Shown here one piece after another: positions 55,747 to 64,000 of a stretch of 64,000 bases of DNA. The notes beneath the pieces were generated by a model, which saw only the letters and a list, made by a program, of their open reading frames with translations, ran no database searches and had not been told where the DNA came from. The stretch lies in contig DEQQ01000070.1 in assembly GCA_002360455.1 (NCBI GenBank), positions 1 to 64,000 of the forward strand, given 5' to 3'. Within the stretch, counting starts at the first letter, position 1; the number at the start of each line of letters is the position of its first letter. This DNA comes from Saprospiraceae bacterium UBA3362 (GTDB taxonomy: Bacteria > Bacteroidota > Bacteroidia > Chitinophagales > Saprospiraceae). The translations under genes and the position numbers were made by a program.

Positions 55747-56892
55747 TTAAATTTTTCTATCCTTCCACTCAAGCTGGAGTGGTAAAAATGAAAGCATTCC
55801 CAGTAATAAAAAATAGCAGTTATAAATTAATTGTATGGGTACAAAATACCAAAGTAGTTTTTGTTTGTTGAAAAATTTTGTAGCTTGCCATAATATAATA
55901 AAATCAATAATCCAGCTCAAAAGAATGCAGGATACAGAACAAATCAAGAGATCCTTAAATGATAATATAATGGAGACTGTCAATCCGAGCCAAGGAAGAA
56001 TCCTATTAAGCCAAACTACAGCAGCAATAAAATTAATTTTATAATTTTTTAAATACTTGGTTTTCCCGGCCCAACGCAATCGTTGGCTTATCAGCTCCCT
56101 CCAACTTGTACAAGCTTTAGTCTCTACTATAGCTTCTTTGGATTTGATAAAACTCATACCCTGTGGAAATCGCTCTTTCATTTTTTGAATAAGAAAAACA
56201 TCATCTCCGGAAGCTATATGGAAATTGTCTTCATAGGGTGAAAGTTCAAGAAAGCTTGCTTTTTGATACATCAAATTTGCAGCACTCCCCAATTGATGGA
56301 GTCCATTATGCATTCCTGCGGCATTGATGAGAGAGTTTACACTTAGATCTAGTTGTTGGAATATGTTGATTAACCCATTAGCTTCACTCACCATTACAGG
56401 CCCTGTAATCAGTATTTTTTCATTTTTTTTGGCATACTGTACAAATTTATTTACCCAGTCTGTGGGAACAGTGCAGTCTGCATCGGTAGTAAGAATTATG
56501 TCTCCGGAGGCGTGCGAAACACCATAGGCTATTGCTTTTTTCTTTGACCCTTGGATTGTTGTGCGTTTGTGCACTCCCAGCCTCATCAGTTTGAATCCGG
56601 GAACCTTTATCTCGTCCTCAAGCAATGAGTAAGTATTGTCTTCAGATTGGTCATCAATAACAATTATTTCTATTAGTTCAGATGGATAAGTCTGATTCAG
56701 ACAGGATCTCACACAGTTCAAAATATGGTCCTCCTCATTTCGAGCAGGAATAATGATGCTCACCTTTGGATGAGGAGAATGAGCAACAGATGAGCTAAAC
56801 GTTGGAATTTTGTTCCAGGAATAAAGATAAGTTGTGAGTAATGCCAGATAAACTAAACAAACAGAAGATATAACAATAATGGAAACAGTCAC
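55747..56892 (-). CDS. Family 2 glycosyltransferase, processive membrane type
   Basis: 381 residues. One N-terminal helix (about 3-25), GT-A domain with VSIIIPARNEEDHILNC, VIDDQSEDNTYSLLE, LTTDADCTVPTDWV (DAD metal site), ASGDDVFLIQKM and the QRLRWAGKTKYLK (QxxRW) motif for acceptor binding, then three membrane segments near the C terminus. The arrangement matches BcsA/ceramide-glucosyltransferase-like enzymes that polymerise or glycosylate a lipid in the inner membrane. Follows the small membrane protein gene by 12 bases. Product sugar cannot be read from the sequence. Confidence 0.85.
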   Translation of the reverse strand: MTVSIIVISSVCLVYLALLTTYLYSWNKIPTFSSSVAHSPHPKVSIIIPARNEEDHILNCVRSCLNQTYPSELIEIIVIDDQSEDNTYSLLEDEIKVPGFKLMRLGVHKRTTIQGSKKKAIAYGVSHASGDIILTTDADCTVPTDWVNKFVQYAKKNEKILITGPVMVSEANGLINIFQQLDLSVNSLINAAGMHNGLHQLGSAANLMYQKASFLELSPYEDNFHIASGDDVFLIQKMKERFPQGMSFIKSKEAIVETKACTSWRELISQRLRWAGKTKYLKNYKINFIAAVVWLNRILPWLGLTVSIILSFKDLLICSVSCILLSWIIDFIILWQATKFFNKQKLLWYFVPIQLIYNCYFLLLGMLSFLPLQLEWKDRKI

Positions 56893-56904
56893 ACAAATAA
56901 TTTA

Positions 56905-57375
56905 TCACACAAAAAGGTCGTCGTAAGCATTTTGCTTTTGCTTTTGTGGCTCTTCTTGTTTTGGCTTGTTAAGTGAATCCAATTCTATTTCTTCGTACGG
57001 AGTATACTTTTCTTCAAAGGAGTTTTGGTTAGCTTGATTTTGCAGCTGTCCAAATTTTTTGTATGCCCAAGCTTTGAATAAAAGCCCTGCACTCACTAAA
57101 GGCAATCCTATAAACTGAAGTCCAACTTGAAGAACCCCTCCGATGGGGTTTAGCTTGAAACTTTTCCCTAAGTTCTTGATATGATCCCAAACTACAGAAG
57201 GCTGAATTATTAGGGCTGCAATTATCAAAATGGGACAAACCCAAAACAAAAGTGTGTAGATTTTGAAGCCTACATAGAATAATGCTCCGAGAAATACTAC
57301 CAAAAATATTCCGGCAAGGATACGAGACCCAAATGACCTTCCGGTCTCAAAATAATATGAGCTGTGATTGTTCAT
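56905..57375 (-). CDS. Small membrane protein of unknown function
   Basis: 156 residues from the ATG at 57375; the longer frame starts at 57387, inside a perfect promoter box. Two adjacent membrane helices (about 18-37 and 41-57) followed by a soluble amphipathic part (VWDHIKNLGKSFKLNPIGG, then a further hydrophobic region near 85-100), and an acidic, proline/glutamine-rich tail ending YDDLFV. No family recognised. It is likely cotranscribed with the glycosyltransferase downstream. Confidence 0.6.
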   Translation of the reverse strand: MNNHSSYYFETGRSFGSRILAGIFLVVFLGALFYVGFKIYTLLFWVCPILIIAALIIQPSVVWDHIKNLGKSFKLNPIGGVLQVGLQFIGLPLVSAGLLFKAWAYKKFGQLQNQANQNSFEEKYTPYEEIELDSLNKPKQEEPQKQKQNAYDDLFV

Positions 57376-57384
57376 GGACAAAGG

Positions 57385-57392
57385 CAAAGATA
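57385..57392 (-). promoter_or_regulatory. -7 promoter box of the small membrane protein/glycosyltransferase unit
   Basis: Minus strand TATCTTTG, a perfect TAnnTTTG, 9 bases before the ATG at 57375; the message would have almost no leader. Confidence 0.5.
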
Positions 57393-57453
57393 ATACAAAT
57401 TATGTATTATTAATTAATTTAATATGAAAAAATTTTCGCCTTGTAGTTTTTCC

Positions 57454-59202
57454 TCAAGAGGGCTGGTAATGTTTGATATTAAAATAACGGTCAGAATGAC
57501 TTAAAAGTTCCTTCATCGGCCCAAATTCTTTGATTTTGCCCTCTTCAATTTCTAAAAGGAAATCTGCATGTTGGATGGTACTCAATCTGTGAGCAATAGT
57601 TATCGACGTTCTTCCGCAGATCAATTTTTCAAGGGCGGATTGAATCAACTTTTCACTGTTAGGATCTATGGAAGCCGTTGCCTCGTCTAGAACGAGGATT
57701 TCCGGATCGCCAACCAAAGCGCGGATGAAAGACACTAGCTGACGCTGTCCCAGAGAAAGATTGCTCCCTCTTTCTGCCAACTCATAGGCTAGCCCATTGG
57801 GTAATGAATGGATAAATTCTTCCAATCCCAATTGCTGAACACATTGTTTGACTTTTTCAAGGCTTATCTCTTTTCGGTTGAGTCGGATATTTTCCAACAA
57901 ACTGCCGCTAAAAAGAAAAACATCCTGTTGAACAAAGGCAATTTTAGATCTTAAATGATCCAAAGTAAAGTCTCTTATTTCAGTGTCGCCAATATAAATT
58001 TGACCTGAATTGATTTTATACAATCGGTTTAACAATTGGATAATGCTGCTTTTGCCTGAGCCGGTAGGGCCAATAATAGCCAATGCTTTGCCGGCCGGTA
58101 AGGTAAACGAAATATCAGCTAAAACCGGAATATCCGTTTTGTAAGAAAAACTTATATGATCATATTTAATGTCTCCTCGTAAAGAAGCATTAGAGTTAAT
58201 ACCAAGATCTTCTTCGGTCTGCTTTAAATCAAGTACCTGCAACACCCTAGAACCGGCTAAAAGACCCATCTGAAGCGTGTTGAACTTATCCGCCAACATC
58301 CTTATGGGTTGGAATAATCTGGATAGAAACATAGGAAAAGCTACCAGATGACCAAGAGTTACTTCATGATGAATAACTCCTTGAGCTCCCCACCAGACCA
58401 TAAAACCCAATGAAGCTGCAGCAATAATTTCTACCACAGGAAAAAAAACAGCATAATAAAAGATTCCATCCAAATTGGCCTGTGTATATTCTCTATTTAT
58501 GGTTTTAAATTCATTGGATACATGCTTTTCTGCGTTAAAAATCTGTACAATTTTCATTCCGCTGATATGCTCTTGCAAAAAAGTGTTCATTCTCGTAATT
58601 TCATTTCGAACCCGCTGAAATGAGGCCTTCACTTTTTCTTTGAAAATATAGGAAGCAACAATCAAGAGAGGAAAACTGACCAAACAAATCAAGGTAAGTT
58701 TTACACTTGAATAGAACATTAAGCCCAGAATACAGACTATAGCCAATATATCAGCTATAATGGTTATTAATCCTTCAGAAAACACCGAATTCAAGCTTTC
58801 TAAATCACTAATAGTACGAGTAGTATTAGTACCAACCGGTGTATTATCAAAATAAGAACAATTTTGAGTGAGCAAATGGCTGTAAACTTTGGTTCGTAAA
58901 TCCTTAATGACCGATTGTCCTAATAAATTGGTCAATATCATAAAATAGTACCGCAGCCCGGTAGTAAGGATAAGTAAAGCCAAAAACCACAGACTCAAAA
59001 CCATCATTCCCTGAGGGTCGGATTTCATTATATGATCATCTACTATAAAGTTGACCAAATAAGGTGTAACAGCACTGATTGGTGCTAATAAAACTGCTAA
59101 AACAGTAGCAGTATACAGCATCCATCTGTATGGCTTTGTATAGGCAAACAGAGCTTTTAATGTTTGGAACCCGGAAATTTGATCTTGTTTTTTACCAGCC
59201 AT
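57454..59202 (-). CDS. ABC exporter, fused permease and ATPase (MsbA/LmrA type)
   Basis: 582 residues: six membrane helices in about 1-320 (type I exporter fold, with the coupling helix LGQSVIKDLRTKVYSHLLTQ near 95) and an ATPase domain with Walker A IIGPTGSGKSSI, Q-loop FVQQDVFLFSGSLLENI, signature LSLGQRQLVSFIRAL, Walker B ILVLDEATASID and the H-loop IAHRLSTIQ. It works as a homodimer or with another half to export lipids, drugs or peptides. It begins 3 bases after the end of radC on the same strand, so the two are cotranscribed. Confidence 0.92.
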   Translation of the reverse strand: MAGKKQDQISGFQTLKALFAYTKPYRWMLYTATVLAVLLAPISAVTPYLVNFIVDDHIMKSDPQGMMVLSLWFLALLILTTGLRYYFMILTNLLGQSVIKDLRTKVYSHLLTQNCSYFDNTPVGTNTTRTISDLESLNSVFSEGLITIIADILAIVCILGLMFYSSVKLTLICLVSFPLLIVASYIFKEKVKASFQRVRNEITRMNTFLQEHISGMKIVQIFNAEKHVSNEFKTINREYTQANLDGIFYYAVFFPVVEIIAAASLGFMVWWGAQGVIHHEVTLGHLVAFPMFLSRLFQPIRMLADKFNTLQMGLLAGSRVLQVLDLKQTEEDLGINSNASLRGDIKYDHISFSYKTDIPVLADISFTLPAGKALAIIGPTGSGKSSIIQLLNRLYKINSGQIYIGDTEIRDFTLDHLRSKIAFVQQDVFLFSGSLLENIRLNRKEISLEKVKQCVQQLGLEEFIHSLPNGLAYELAERGSNLSLGQRQLVSFIRALVGDPEILVLDEATASIDPNSEKLIQSALEKLICGRTSITIAHRLSTIQHADFLLEIEEGKIKEFGPMKELLSHSDRYFNIKHYQPS

Positions 59203-59205
59203 CTG

Positions 59206-59904
59206 CTAGAGTTTTCCTTCATCTGCAAAGCTGTAGTATGAATGTGGACAAATGATCAGATGATCCACCAATTTGATATCCATAAAATCAGCAATTTTCT
59301 TTACTCTTGAGGTCAGGTCTACATCAAATTGACTCGGCTGCATGCTTCCTGAAGGATGATTATGACAAATTACAAAAGCAGAACCATTGTACTCCAAAAT
59401 AGTTTTAAAAATAATTTTAGGATCTACAGAAACAGAATTTATTCCTCCTTTGTGAAGTGCAACAGAATAAATGGGTTTTAAAGCTCGATTGAGTACAATC
59501 AACCAAAATTCCTCATGATTCAAATCTTCTAGAAAAGTTTTGATATAACTGTACATCAGATGGCTGCTATTAAGAGAAGGAATATCCTGGCTATCTTCTC
59601 GCTGTCTTCTTCTTCCCAGCTCTAGAGCGGCCTCAATATTAATAGCTTTGACAGTACCCACTCCTTTGAATTTTTTAAGTTTGTCCAAACCGAGTTTGCT
59701 CAAATCGGCTAAGTTGTGATTGCATGACTCCAATATCTTTTTGGCTACGTCTACAGCGGACTCGTTCCTTGAGCCAGATCCTAAAAGAATAGCCAATAAT
59801 TCCGAGTTGCTTAAGGATTCTTTACCTTTGGCTACTAACTTTTCTCTTGGTCTGTCATCTTCAGCCCAGTTTTTTATACTTTTATTCAATTTTTCTGTGC
59901 TCAT
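59206..59904 (-). CDS. radC: RadC family JAB-domain protein
   Basis: 232 residues from the ATG at 59904 (MSTEKLNKS); the longer frame adds 6 residues. N-terminal UPF0758 helix-hairpin-helix part (DRPREKLVAKGKESLSNSELLAILLGSG, LKKFKGVGTVKAI) and a C-terminal JAB1/MPN metalloprotease-like domain with EEFWLIVLNRALKPI, HNHPSGSMQPSQFD (JAMM zinc motif HxHPxG and D) and LVDHLIICPHSYYSFADEG. Although named for DNA repair, its real reaction is unknown. Starts a unit with the ABC exporter. Confidence 0.92.
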   Translation of the reverse strand: MSTEKLNKSIKNWAEDDRPREKLVAKGKESLSNSELLAILLGSGSRNESAVDVAKKILESCNHNLADLSKLGLDKLKKFKGVGTVKAINIEAALELGRRRQREDSQDIPSLNSSHLMYSYIKTFLEDLNHEEFWLIVLNRALKPIYSVALHKGGINSVSVDPKIIFKTILEYNGSAFVICHNHPSGSMQPSQFDVDLTSRVKKIADFMDIKLVDHLIICPHSYYSFADEGKL

Positions 59905-59992
59905 GTTATTATATAGATACAAAGAAAACGAAGAATAGAATAAGAACTTTGTCTATTTTTTATTTCACAAAATCTGTATTCAATTTTATCAA

Positions 59993-60646
59993 TTAATTTT
60001 TCTTACCAATGGACTCAAGTTTTTTAGTCACTTCACCCACAAGCTTGGTTTGATTTTCAATATCAGATTTTGTTTTTTCGGTATCTTTTCCATTTTGGAC
60101 TATATTGAGCTCAGCTTTTTTAATTTTATCCTTGGCGACTTCGATATCTTTTTTATAATCCTCCAAGTCTTTGTGTAATTTATCCAAATTCTTATTCAAT
60201 TTTTTCAATGCGTCTTGCTCCTTTTCCAATTCCAATTTTGTTGCCTCTCTTTGTACTTCGTATAAAAATTCTGTTATAAACTCCTGTGCCTGTTTTGATT
60301 CTTTAGGATAATCGGTCGAGTTTATAAAGCCATTTTTAATATCAAAAAAAGCGGTTATTGAATTTTCTTCTATTATTGTATAAATGTCCATAGGATTTGA
60401 GCTGATCGTTTTAACTGTAGCTCCTTCAATAAATTCTTCATCAGCCTTTTTATTTTTTGTCAGTTTTCCGAAATCCTTAGTAAACTTTTTCCACACTTTT
60501 TCTATAAACTTGGCCTCAGTATTGGGAATGCTAATGCTATATCCTGTTTGTATGCCTAAGCTCATTTGTCTTTTGGATTCTACACTTTGAGAAAATCCAA
60601 TTTGGAACAAAAAAATGAAAAGGGTCAAAATAATTGATTGTTTCAT
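59993..60646 (-). CDS. Hypothetical secreted coiled-coil protein
   Basis: 217 residues. Signal peptide (about 1-19, ending GFSQ). The region about 20-125 has no known motif (GIQTGYSISIPNTEAKFIEK). The last 90 residues form a long Lys/Glu-rich coiled coil (EKEQDALKKLNKNLDKLHKDLEDYKKDIEVAK and so on). Not recognised. It is a single-gene unit with about 65 to 160 bases on either side. Confidence 0.6.
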   Translation of the reverse strand: MKQSIILTLFIFLFQIGFSQSVESKRQMSLGIQTGYSISIPNTEAKFIEKVWKKFTKDFGKLTKNKKADEEFIEGATVKTISSNPMDIYTIIEENSITAFFDIKNGFINSTDYPKESKQAQEFITEFLYEVQREATKLELEKEQDALKKLNKNLDKLHKDLEDYKKDIEVAKDKIKKAELNIVQNGKDTEKTKSDIENQTKLVGEVTKKLESIGKKN

Positions 60647-60751
60647 TGTTGATAAAATTTTAATTAAAAATAATAAGTAAAAAAATATTTTGAGTAAAGA
60701 TAATGGATTTTGGTCGAGCTTTTCGAGCTATTTAACTAAACTTTAAGCAAG

Positions 60752-60785
60752 TTTGTGAAAATGAACATTAAAACCAATACTTTTG
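60752..60785 (+). promoter_or_regulatory. Promoter of the ABC export cassette
   Basis: TTTG at 60752-60755, 22 bases, TACTTTTG at 60778-60785; the ATG is at 60805. Confidence 0.5.
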
Positions 60786-60804
60786 CCTTTAGAATTTTAT
60801 AGAT

Positions 60805-61704
60805 ATGTTAAAAATCCGAGACCTGTGCAAAGAATATCAAGACTTGAAGGTTGTCAATCATGTTAGTTTTGAGGTTCGCCAAGGGAGCATTTGTGGCCTT
60901 TTGGGGCCCAATGGCGCCGGAAAAACTTCATTGATTAGAATGATCACCGGGATCACTAGACCTGACTCGGGTGAAGTAATTTTGGACGGCAAAGCCATTC
61001 ATGGAAATGGAAACAATAGAATAGCTTATATGCCTGAGGAAAGAGGACTTTATAAGAAAATGAGTGTTGGTGAGCAACTACTCTATCTATGTCGTCTTAG
61101 AGGTTTTGATAAAAAGGAGGCTGAAAAAAGAGTAGTATGGTGGATGAATCGATTTGAGATTCAGTCATGGTGGACCAAAAAAGTGGAGGAATTGTCTAAA
61201 GGAATGTCACAGAAAATTCAATTTATTGCTGCTGTTGTCCATGACCCCAAATTGATAATTTTAGATGAACCATTTTCGGGCTTGGATCCTATCAATTCCA
61301 ATCTTATTAGAGATGAAATCATTAGATTAAGGAACGAAGGCGCAGCTATTTTATTCTCGACGCATAGGATGGAACAAGTAGAAGAATTATGCGACGAAAT
61401 AGTCTTAATCAATAAAGGAATTGTTTTGCTTAATGGGGAAGTAGGAAGTGTAAGACAACAATTTAAGGAACATTTGTATGAGCTAAAATGCAAAAAAGAA
61501 CTGCCACCATCCATTTTGGATAATTATGAAATTTCACACATTGATCATTGTACATATAAATTTTTTGATCCGGAGGAAAAGAAAGGAAATCAGATCCTTC
61601 AGTCAATGATAAAAGAGGATATACCATTACAGAGTTATCGGGAAATCCTGCCAACTTTTTCTGAAATCTTTATCAAAACTGTAAATCAATCCAATAATGA
61701 ATAA
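60805..61704 (+). CDS. ABC transporter ATP-binding protein (NatA-like)
   Basis: 299 residues. Walker A GLLGPNGAGKTSLIRMI, Q-loop IAYMPEERGLYKK, signature ELSKGMSQKIQFI, Walker B LIILDEPFSGLDPIN, H-loop STHRMEQVEEL, and a C-terminal DUF4162-like extension (from about 215). The PEERGLY Q-loop and the KGM(S/N)QK signature are typical of NatA/EcsA-type Na+ or ABC-2 exporters. It overlaps the permease gene by 8 bases, which confirms the pair. Confidence 0.92.
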   Translation: MLKIRDLCKEYQDLKVVNHVSFEVRQGSICGLLGPNGAGKTSLIRMITGITRPDSGEVILDGKAIHGNGNNRIAYMPEERGLYKKMSVGEQLLYLCRLRGFDKKEAEKRVVWWMNRFEIQSWWTKKVEELSKGMSQKIQFIAAVVHDPKLIILDEPFSGLDPINSNLIRDEIIRLRNEGAAILFSTHRMEQVEELCDEIVLINKGIVLLNGEVGSVRQQFKEHLYELKCKKELPPSILDNYEISHIDHCTYKFFDPEEKKGNQILQSMIKEDIPLQSYREILPTFSEIFIKTVNQSNNE

Positions 61705-63013
61705 ACTAGGCCTAATCATTTCAAGAGAATATATTACCAGAGTTAAAAATAAAAAATTTCTACTCACTACTCTACTCACTCCACTTGGAATTTTATTGTT
61801 TATTCTTTGTATAGGGTTTATTTTTTCTTATCAATCGGATAAACAATATTTGGTCTCCATACTAGATCAAAGTGGAATGCAAATCCAAGCACCGGATGAA
61901 TCCAGAAGATTTAAATTTGAACTCTCCGATCAAAACTTGCCGGACTTAAAGAAACAATATTTAAATCATAAAATAGATGCAGTCCTGGTGTTGCCTAAAT
62001 TTGCAGGTGTTGATGTAAAAGATTACACCGCTTATTTTTATTCTGATAAGGCGTTGGACATAGAGATGGAAGCCATCTTGGAGAAGACTATTCTTAAGAG
62101 GGTAAGGCAAGAGAAAATGAAACTTCTATCCTTTCAAGAAGAAACTGTAAGTAAATTGGATACGGATATTAAAATTGATCCTGAACCCATTTCTGATAAT
62201 GTAAAAGATAAATCGAGTAATACCGGTAAAATTGCAACTTTGCTCGGTGGACTAATGGGTTATATTATTTTCTTTATCATATTTTTATATGGAGCATCTG
62301 TAATGAGATCGGTTACAGAAGAAAAAGTGAATAGAATTGTAGAAATTATCATTTCATCTTGTACTTCTACTGAACTTATGTTAGGCAAAATTATTGGCAT
62401 TGGATTGGTAGGATTAACTCAGTTATTAATTTGGATTATTATTATTCCAATTGTTTTTATGATTGGTACAGCATTGACAGGAATGGATGAGTCTCAAATG
62501 CAACAAGTAGCTCAACAGGGTCAGATGATGAACCAAACCATGGATCCTGATAGTATTTTACAAATAATTCAAGAACTAAAACAAATAAACTGGTTAAAAA
62601 TTGGTATATTATTTTTGCTCTACTTTTTGGGAGGTTATTTTGTTTATGCTTCAATGTTTGCAGCGATAGGTGCAGCAGTAGGAGATGATGTTAATGACTC
62701 GCAGTCGCTTACTATTTTTATTACTATTCCGATTATGTTGGCTATCTATATCAGTTTTTCTGTAATAAGAGAGCCGGAGAGTACATTGGCTATATTTGCT
62801 TCTATATTCCCATTGTTTTCTCCGATTGTAATGCCTTCGCTCATAGTATTCGATCCACCATTTTGGCAGATATTGTCTTCATTGATCGTGTTGTTTGCTT
62901 TTGCTTGGTTAATAATTGCCTTATCGGGAAGAATTTACAGAACAGGAATATTAATGTATGGAAAAAAGGCCAGCCTGAAAGAAATTTCAAGATGGCTTTT
63001 TACAAAGCAATAA
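61697..63013 (+). CDS. ABC-2 type permease (NatB-like)
   Basis: 438 residues. One helix near the N terminus (about 22-45, LLTTLLTPLGILLFILCIGF), a large extracytoplasmic domain (about 46-175), and five helices in the C-terminal half, starting TLLGGLMGYIIFFIIFLYGASVMRSVTEEKVNRIVEIIISS, which is the ABC2_membrane_3 signature. Together with the NatA-like ATPase it forms an exporter of sodium ions, drugs or peptides; the substrate is open. Confidence 0.9.
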   Translation: MNKLGLIISREYITRVKNKKFLLTTLLTPLGILLFILCIGFIFSYQSDKQYLVSILDQSGMQIQAPDESRRFKFELSDQNLPDLKKQYLNHKIDAVLVLPKFAGVDVKDYTAYFYSDKALDIEMEAILEKTILKRVRQEKMKLLSFQEETVSKLDTDIKIDPEPISDNVKDKSSNTGKIATLLGGLMGYIIFFIIFLYGASVMRSVTEEKVNRIVEIIISSCTSTELMLGKIIGIGLVGLTQLLIWIIIIPIVFMIGTALTGMDESQMQQVAQQGQMMNQTMDPDSILQIIQELKQINWLKIGILFLLYFLGGYFVYASMFAAIGAAVGDDVNDSQSLTIFITIPIMLAIYISFSVIREPESTLAIFASIFPLFSPIVMPSLIVFDPPFWQILSSLIVLFAFAWLIIALSGRIYRTGILMYGKKASLKEISRWLFTKQ

Positions 63014-63027
63014 GAAAAATCTAAGTT

Positions 63028-63957
63028 ATGAAAATTAGCGGATTTACTTTTATGCGGAATACTGAAAAACTGTATTACCCATTTCTTGAATCCGTATTGT
63101 CTATACTTGATATAGTTGATGAGTTTGTAATTGTCATAGGGAAAGGAGATGATGATGATACAACAAAACAACAGATTATAAATTTAAACAATCCTAAAAT
63201 AAAATTGATAAACTCTGTATGGGATTTGGATAGCTATGCACACGGAAGTATTTATGCTCAGCAAACTGATTTAGCGAAGTCATACTGTTCTGGAGATTGG
63301 TTATTTTATTTGCAGTCAGACGAACTTATTCATGAGCAATTTCTGCCAAAGATAAAATCAGCTTGTGAAGAATTTTTACATATAGATGAGGTGGAAGGTT
63401 TGTTATTTAAATGGAAACATTTTTTTGGAGACTATGATCATTTTTTAAATAGTCATAGTTGGTATAAATATGATATCAGAATTATAAAGAATAGAACAGA
63501 TATTCATTCTTGGAAGGATGCTCAGTCGTTTAGAAGGATTCCCAATTTTGATGGAATGGATTACTACAGAACACAAAACACTTATCCATTGAAAGTAAAG
63601 TTGATAGATGCTGAAGTTTATCATTATGGTTGGGTACGACCACCGAGAATGATGCAAATAAAGTCTGATACCATGAGTAGTTTTTATCATAGTGGACATA
63701 GAAAAGAGGAATTCCTTATTTTTGATTATGGAAACCTTTCTAAATTAGAAAGGTTTGAAGGAACTCATCCAAAAGTAATGGACTCATTTATTGCAAAAAT
63801 GGATTGGAAATCCCAATTGCATTACGAGCCAAATTATATGCCCTCCCGCAAGCCTTTAAAACATGAAAAATTAAAATACAGGATTTTAAGCTGGATAGAA
63901 AATAAACTTCTTAAGGGGAGAATGATCTTTGGATATAAAAATTGGAAAATAATTTAA
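63028..63957 (+). CDS. Glycosyltransferase family 2-like protein
   Basis: 309 residues, no membrane helices. MKISGFTFMRNTEKLYYPFLESV, DEFVIVIGKGDDDDTT, GDWLFYLQSDELIHEQF (acidic QSDE in place of DxD) and LLFKWKHFFGDYDHFL and VYHYGWVRPP are found together in a group of Bacteroidota glycosyltransferase-like proteins. These are probably cytosolic transferases for surface glycans. It follows the ABC permease gene by 14 bases and may be cotranscribed with it. Confidence 0.75.
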   Translation: MKISGFTFMRNTEKLYYPFLESVLSILDIVDEFVIVIGKGDDDDTTKQQIINLNNPKIKLINSVWDLDSYAHGSIYAQQTDLAKSYCSGDWLFYLQSDELIHEQFLPKIKSACEEFLHIDEVEGLLFKWKHFFGDYDHFLNSHSWYKYDIRIIKNRTDIHSWKDAQSFRRIPNFDGMDYYRTQNTYPLKVKLIDAEVYHYGWVRPPRMMQIKSDTMSSFYHSGHRKEEFLIFDYGNLSKLERFEGTHPKVMDSFIAKMDWKSQLHYEPNYMPSRKPLKHEKLKYRILSWIENKLLKGRMIFGYKNWKII

Positions 63958-63969
63958 TTTAGCAACATT

Positions 63970-64000
63970 ATGATTGAGTTAACCGACAATAAGTGGATAT
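63970..64000 (+). CDS. Possible start of a further gene, cut by the window end
   Basis: An ATG at 63970 opens a frame (MIELTDNKWI) that runs to the end of the window, 12 bases behind the glycosyltransferase gene. Too short to identify. Confidence 0.3.
   Translation, partial: MIELTDNKWI

Overview
The window is AT-rich and reads as a chromosomal segment of a Bacteroidota bacterium, most likely of the Saprospiria or a nearby Cytophagia/Chitinophagia-like lineage (inference, no 16S present). The support is: a type IX secretion C-terminal sorting domain at the left edge; a full bat (aerotolerance) operon with moxR; promoters of the Bacteroidota type (TTG, about 19 bases, then TAnnTTTG) before many genes; almost no Shine-Dalgarno sequences; fused 2-oxoacid dehydrogenase E1; IcmF; a LytTR regulator; and tandem dockerin-like secreted proteins. 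No rRNA, tRNA or CRISPR was seen.

Layout. 1-2.3 kb: end of a secreted protein, an O-methyltransferase, a FemAB-like protein and a GNAT acetyltransferase. 2.3-11.7 kb: a nine-gene minus-strand operon, moxR - DUF3298-like protein - DUF58 - 429-aa membrane protein - batA - batB - batC (TPR) - short BatD paralogue - batD. 11.7-20.3 kb: a hypothetical secreted protein, a DASS transporter, a MATE exporter, an ABC-F ATPase (uup) and a two-component pair. 20.3-26.2 kb: a gap of about 900 bases, a DUF6445-like protein, a large hypothetical, a nuclease-like DUF5655 protein, and a Fic protein whose promoter is wrapped in phased CGTAT repeats. 26.2-29.9 kb: IcmF.

29.9-32.7 kb is the accessory hot spot. 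It holds a REP-associated tyrosine transposase (RAYT) flanked by 5 upstream and 13 downstream REP-like hairpin units, the downstream ones organised in a 106-bp higher-order tandem repeat, followed by a truncated small gene, a gene remnant, hicBA, and a decayed higA antitoxin. 32.8-37.9 kb: two dockerin-like paralogues, a stand-alone DUF5682 protein and a DUF1573 protein.

38-64 kb is mainly housekeeping: fused E1, cysS, a TMTC-like membrane protein, dprA, alkaline phosphatase, an NlpC/P60 lipoprotein, a dolichyl-phosphate-mannose-synthase-like enzyme, DUF4230, DUF3108 and flippase-like genes, ruvC, a very large SprA-like outer-membrane protein, glycosyltransferases, ABC transporters, radC and a two-gene ABC export cassette.

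The most unusual signals are non-coding: the RAYT/REP array, the Fic operator array, two distant hairpin elements with a compensatory base change, a folded element before cysS, and a 21-codon ORF with a full promoter and a perfect AGGAGG that overlaps the end of fic. Several annotated-looking start codons lie on or upstream of a TAnnTTTG promoter box, so the starts given here were moved downstream.
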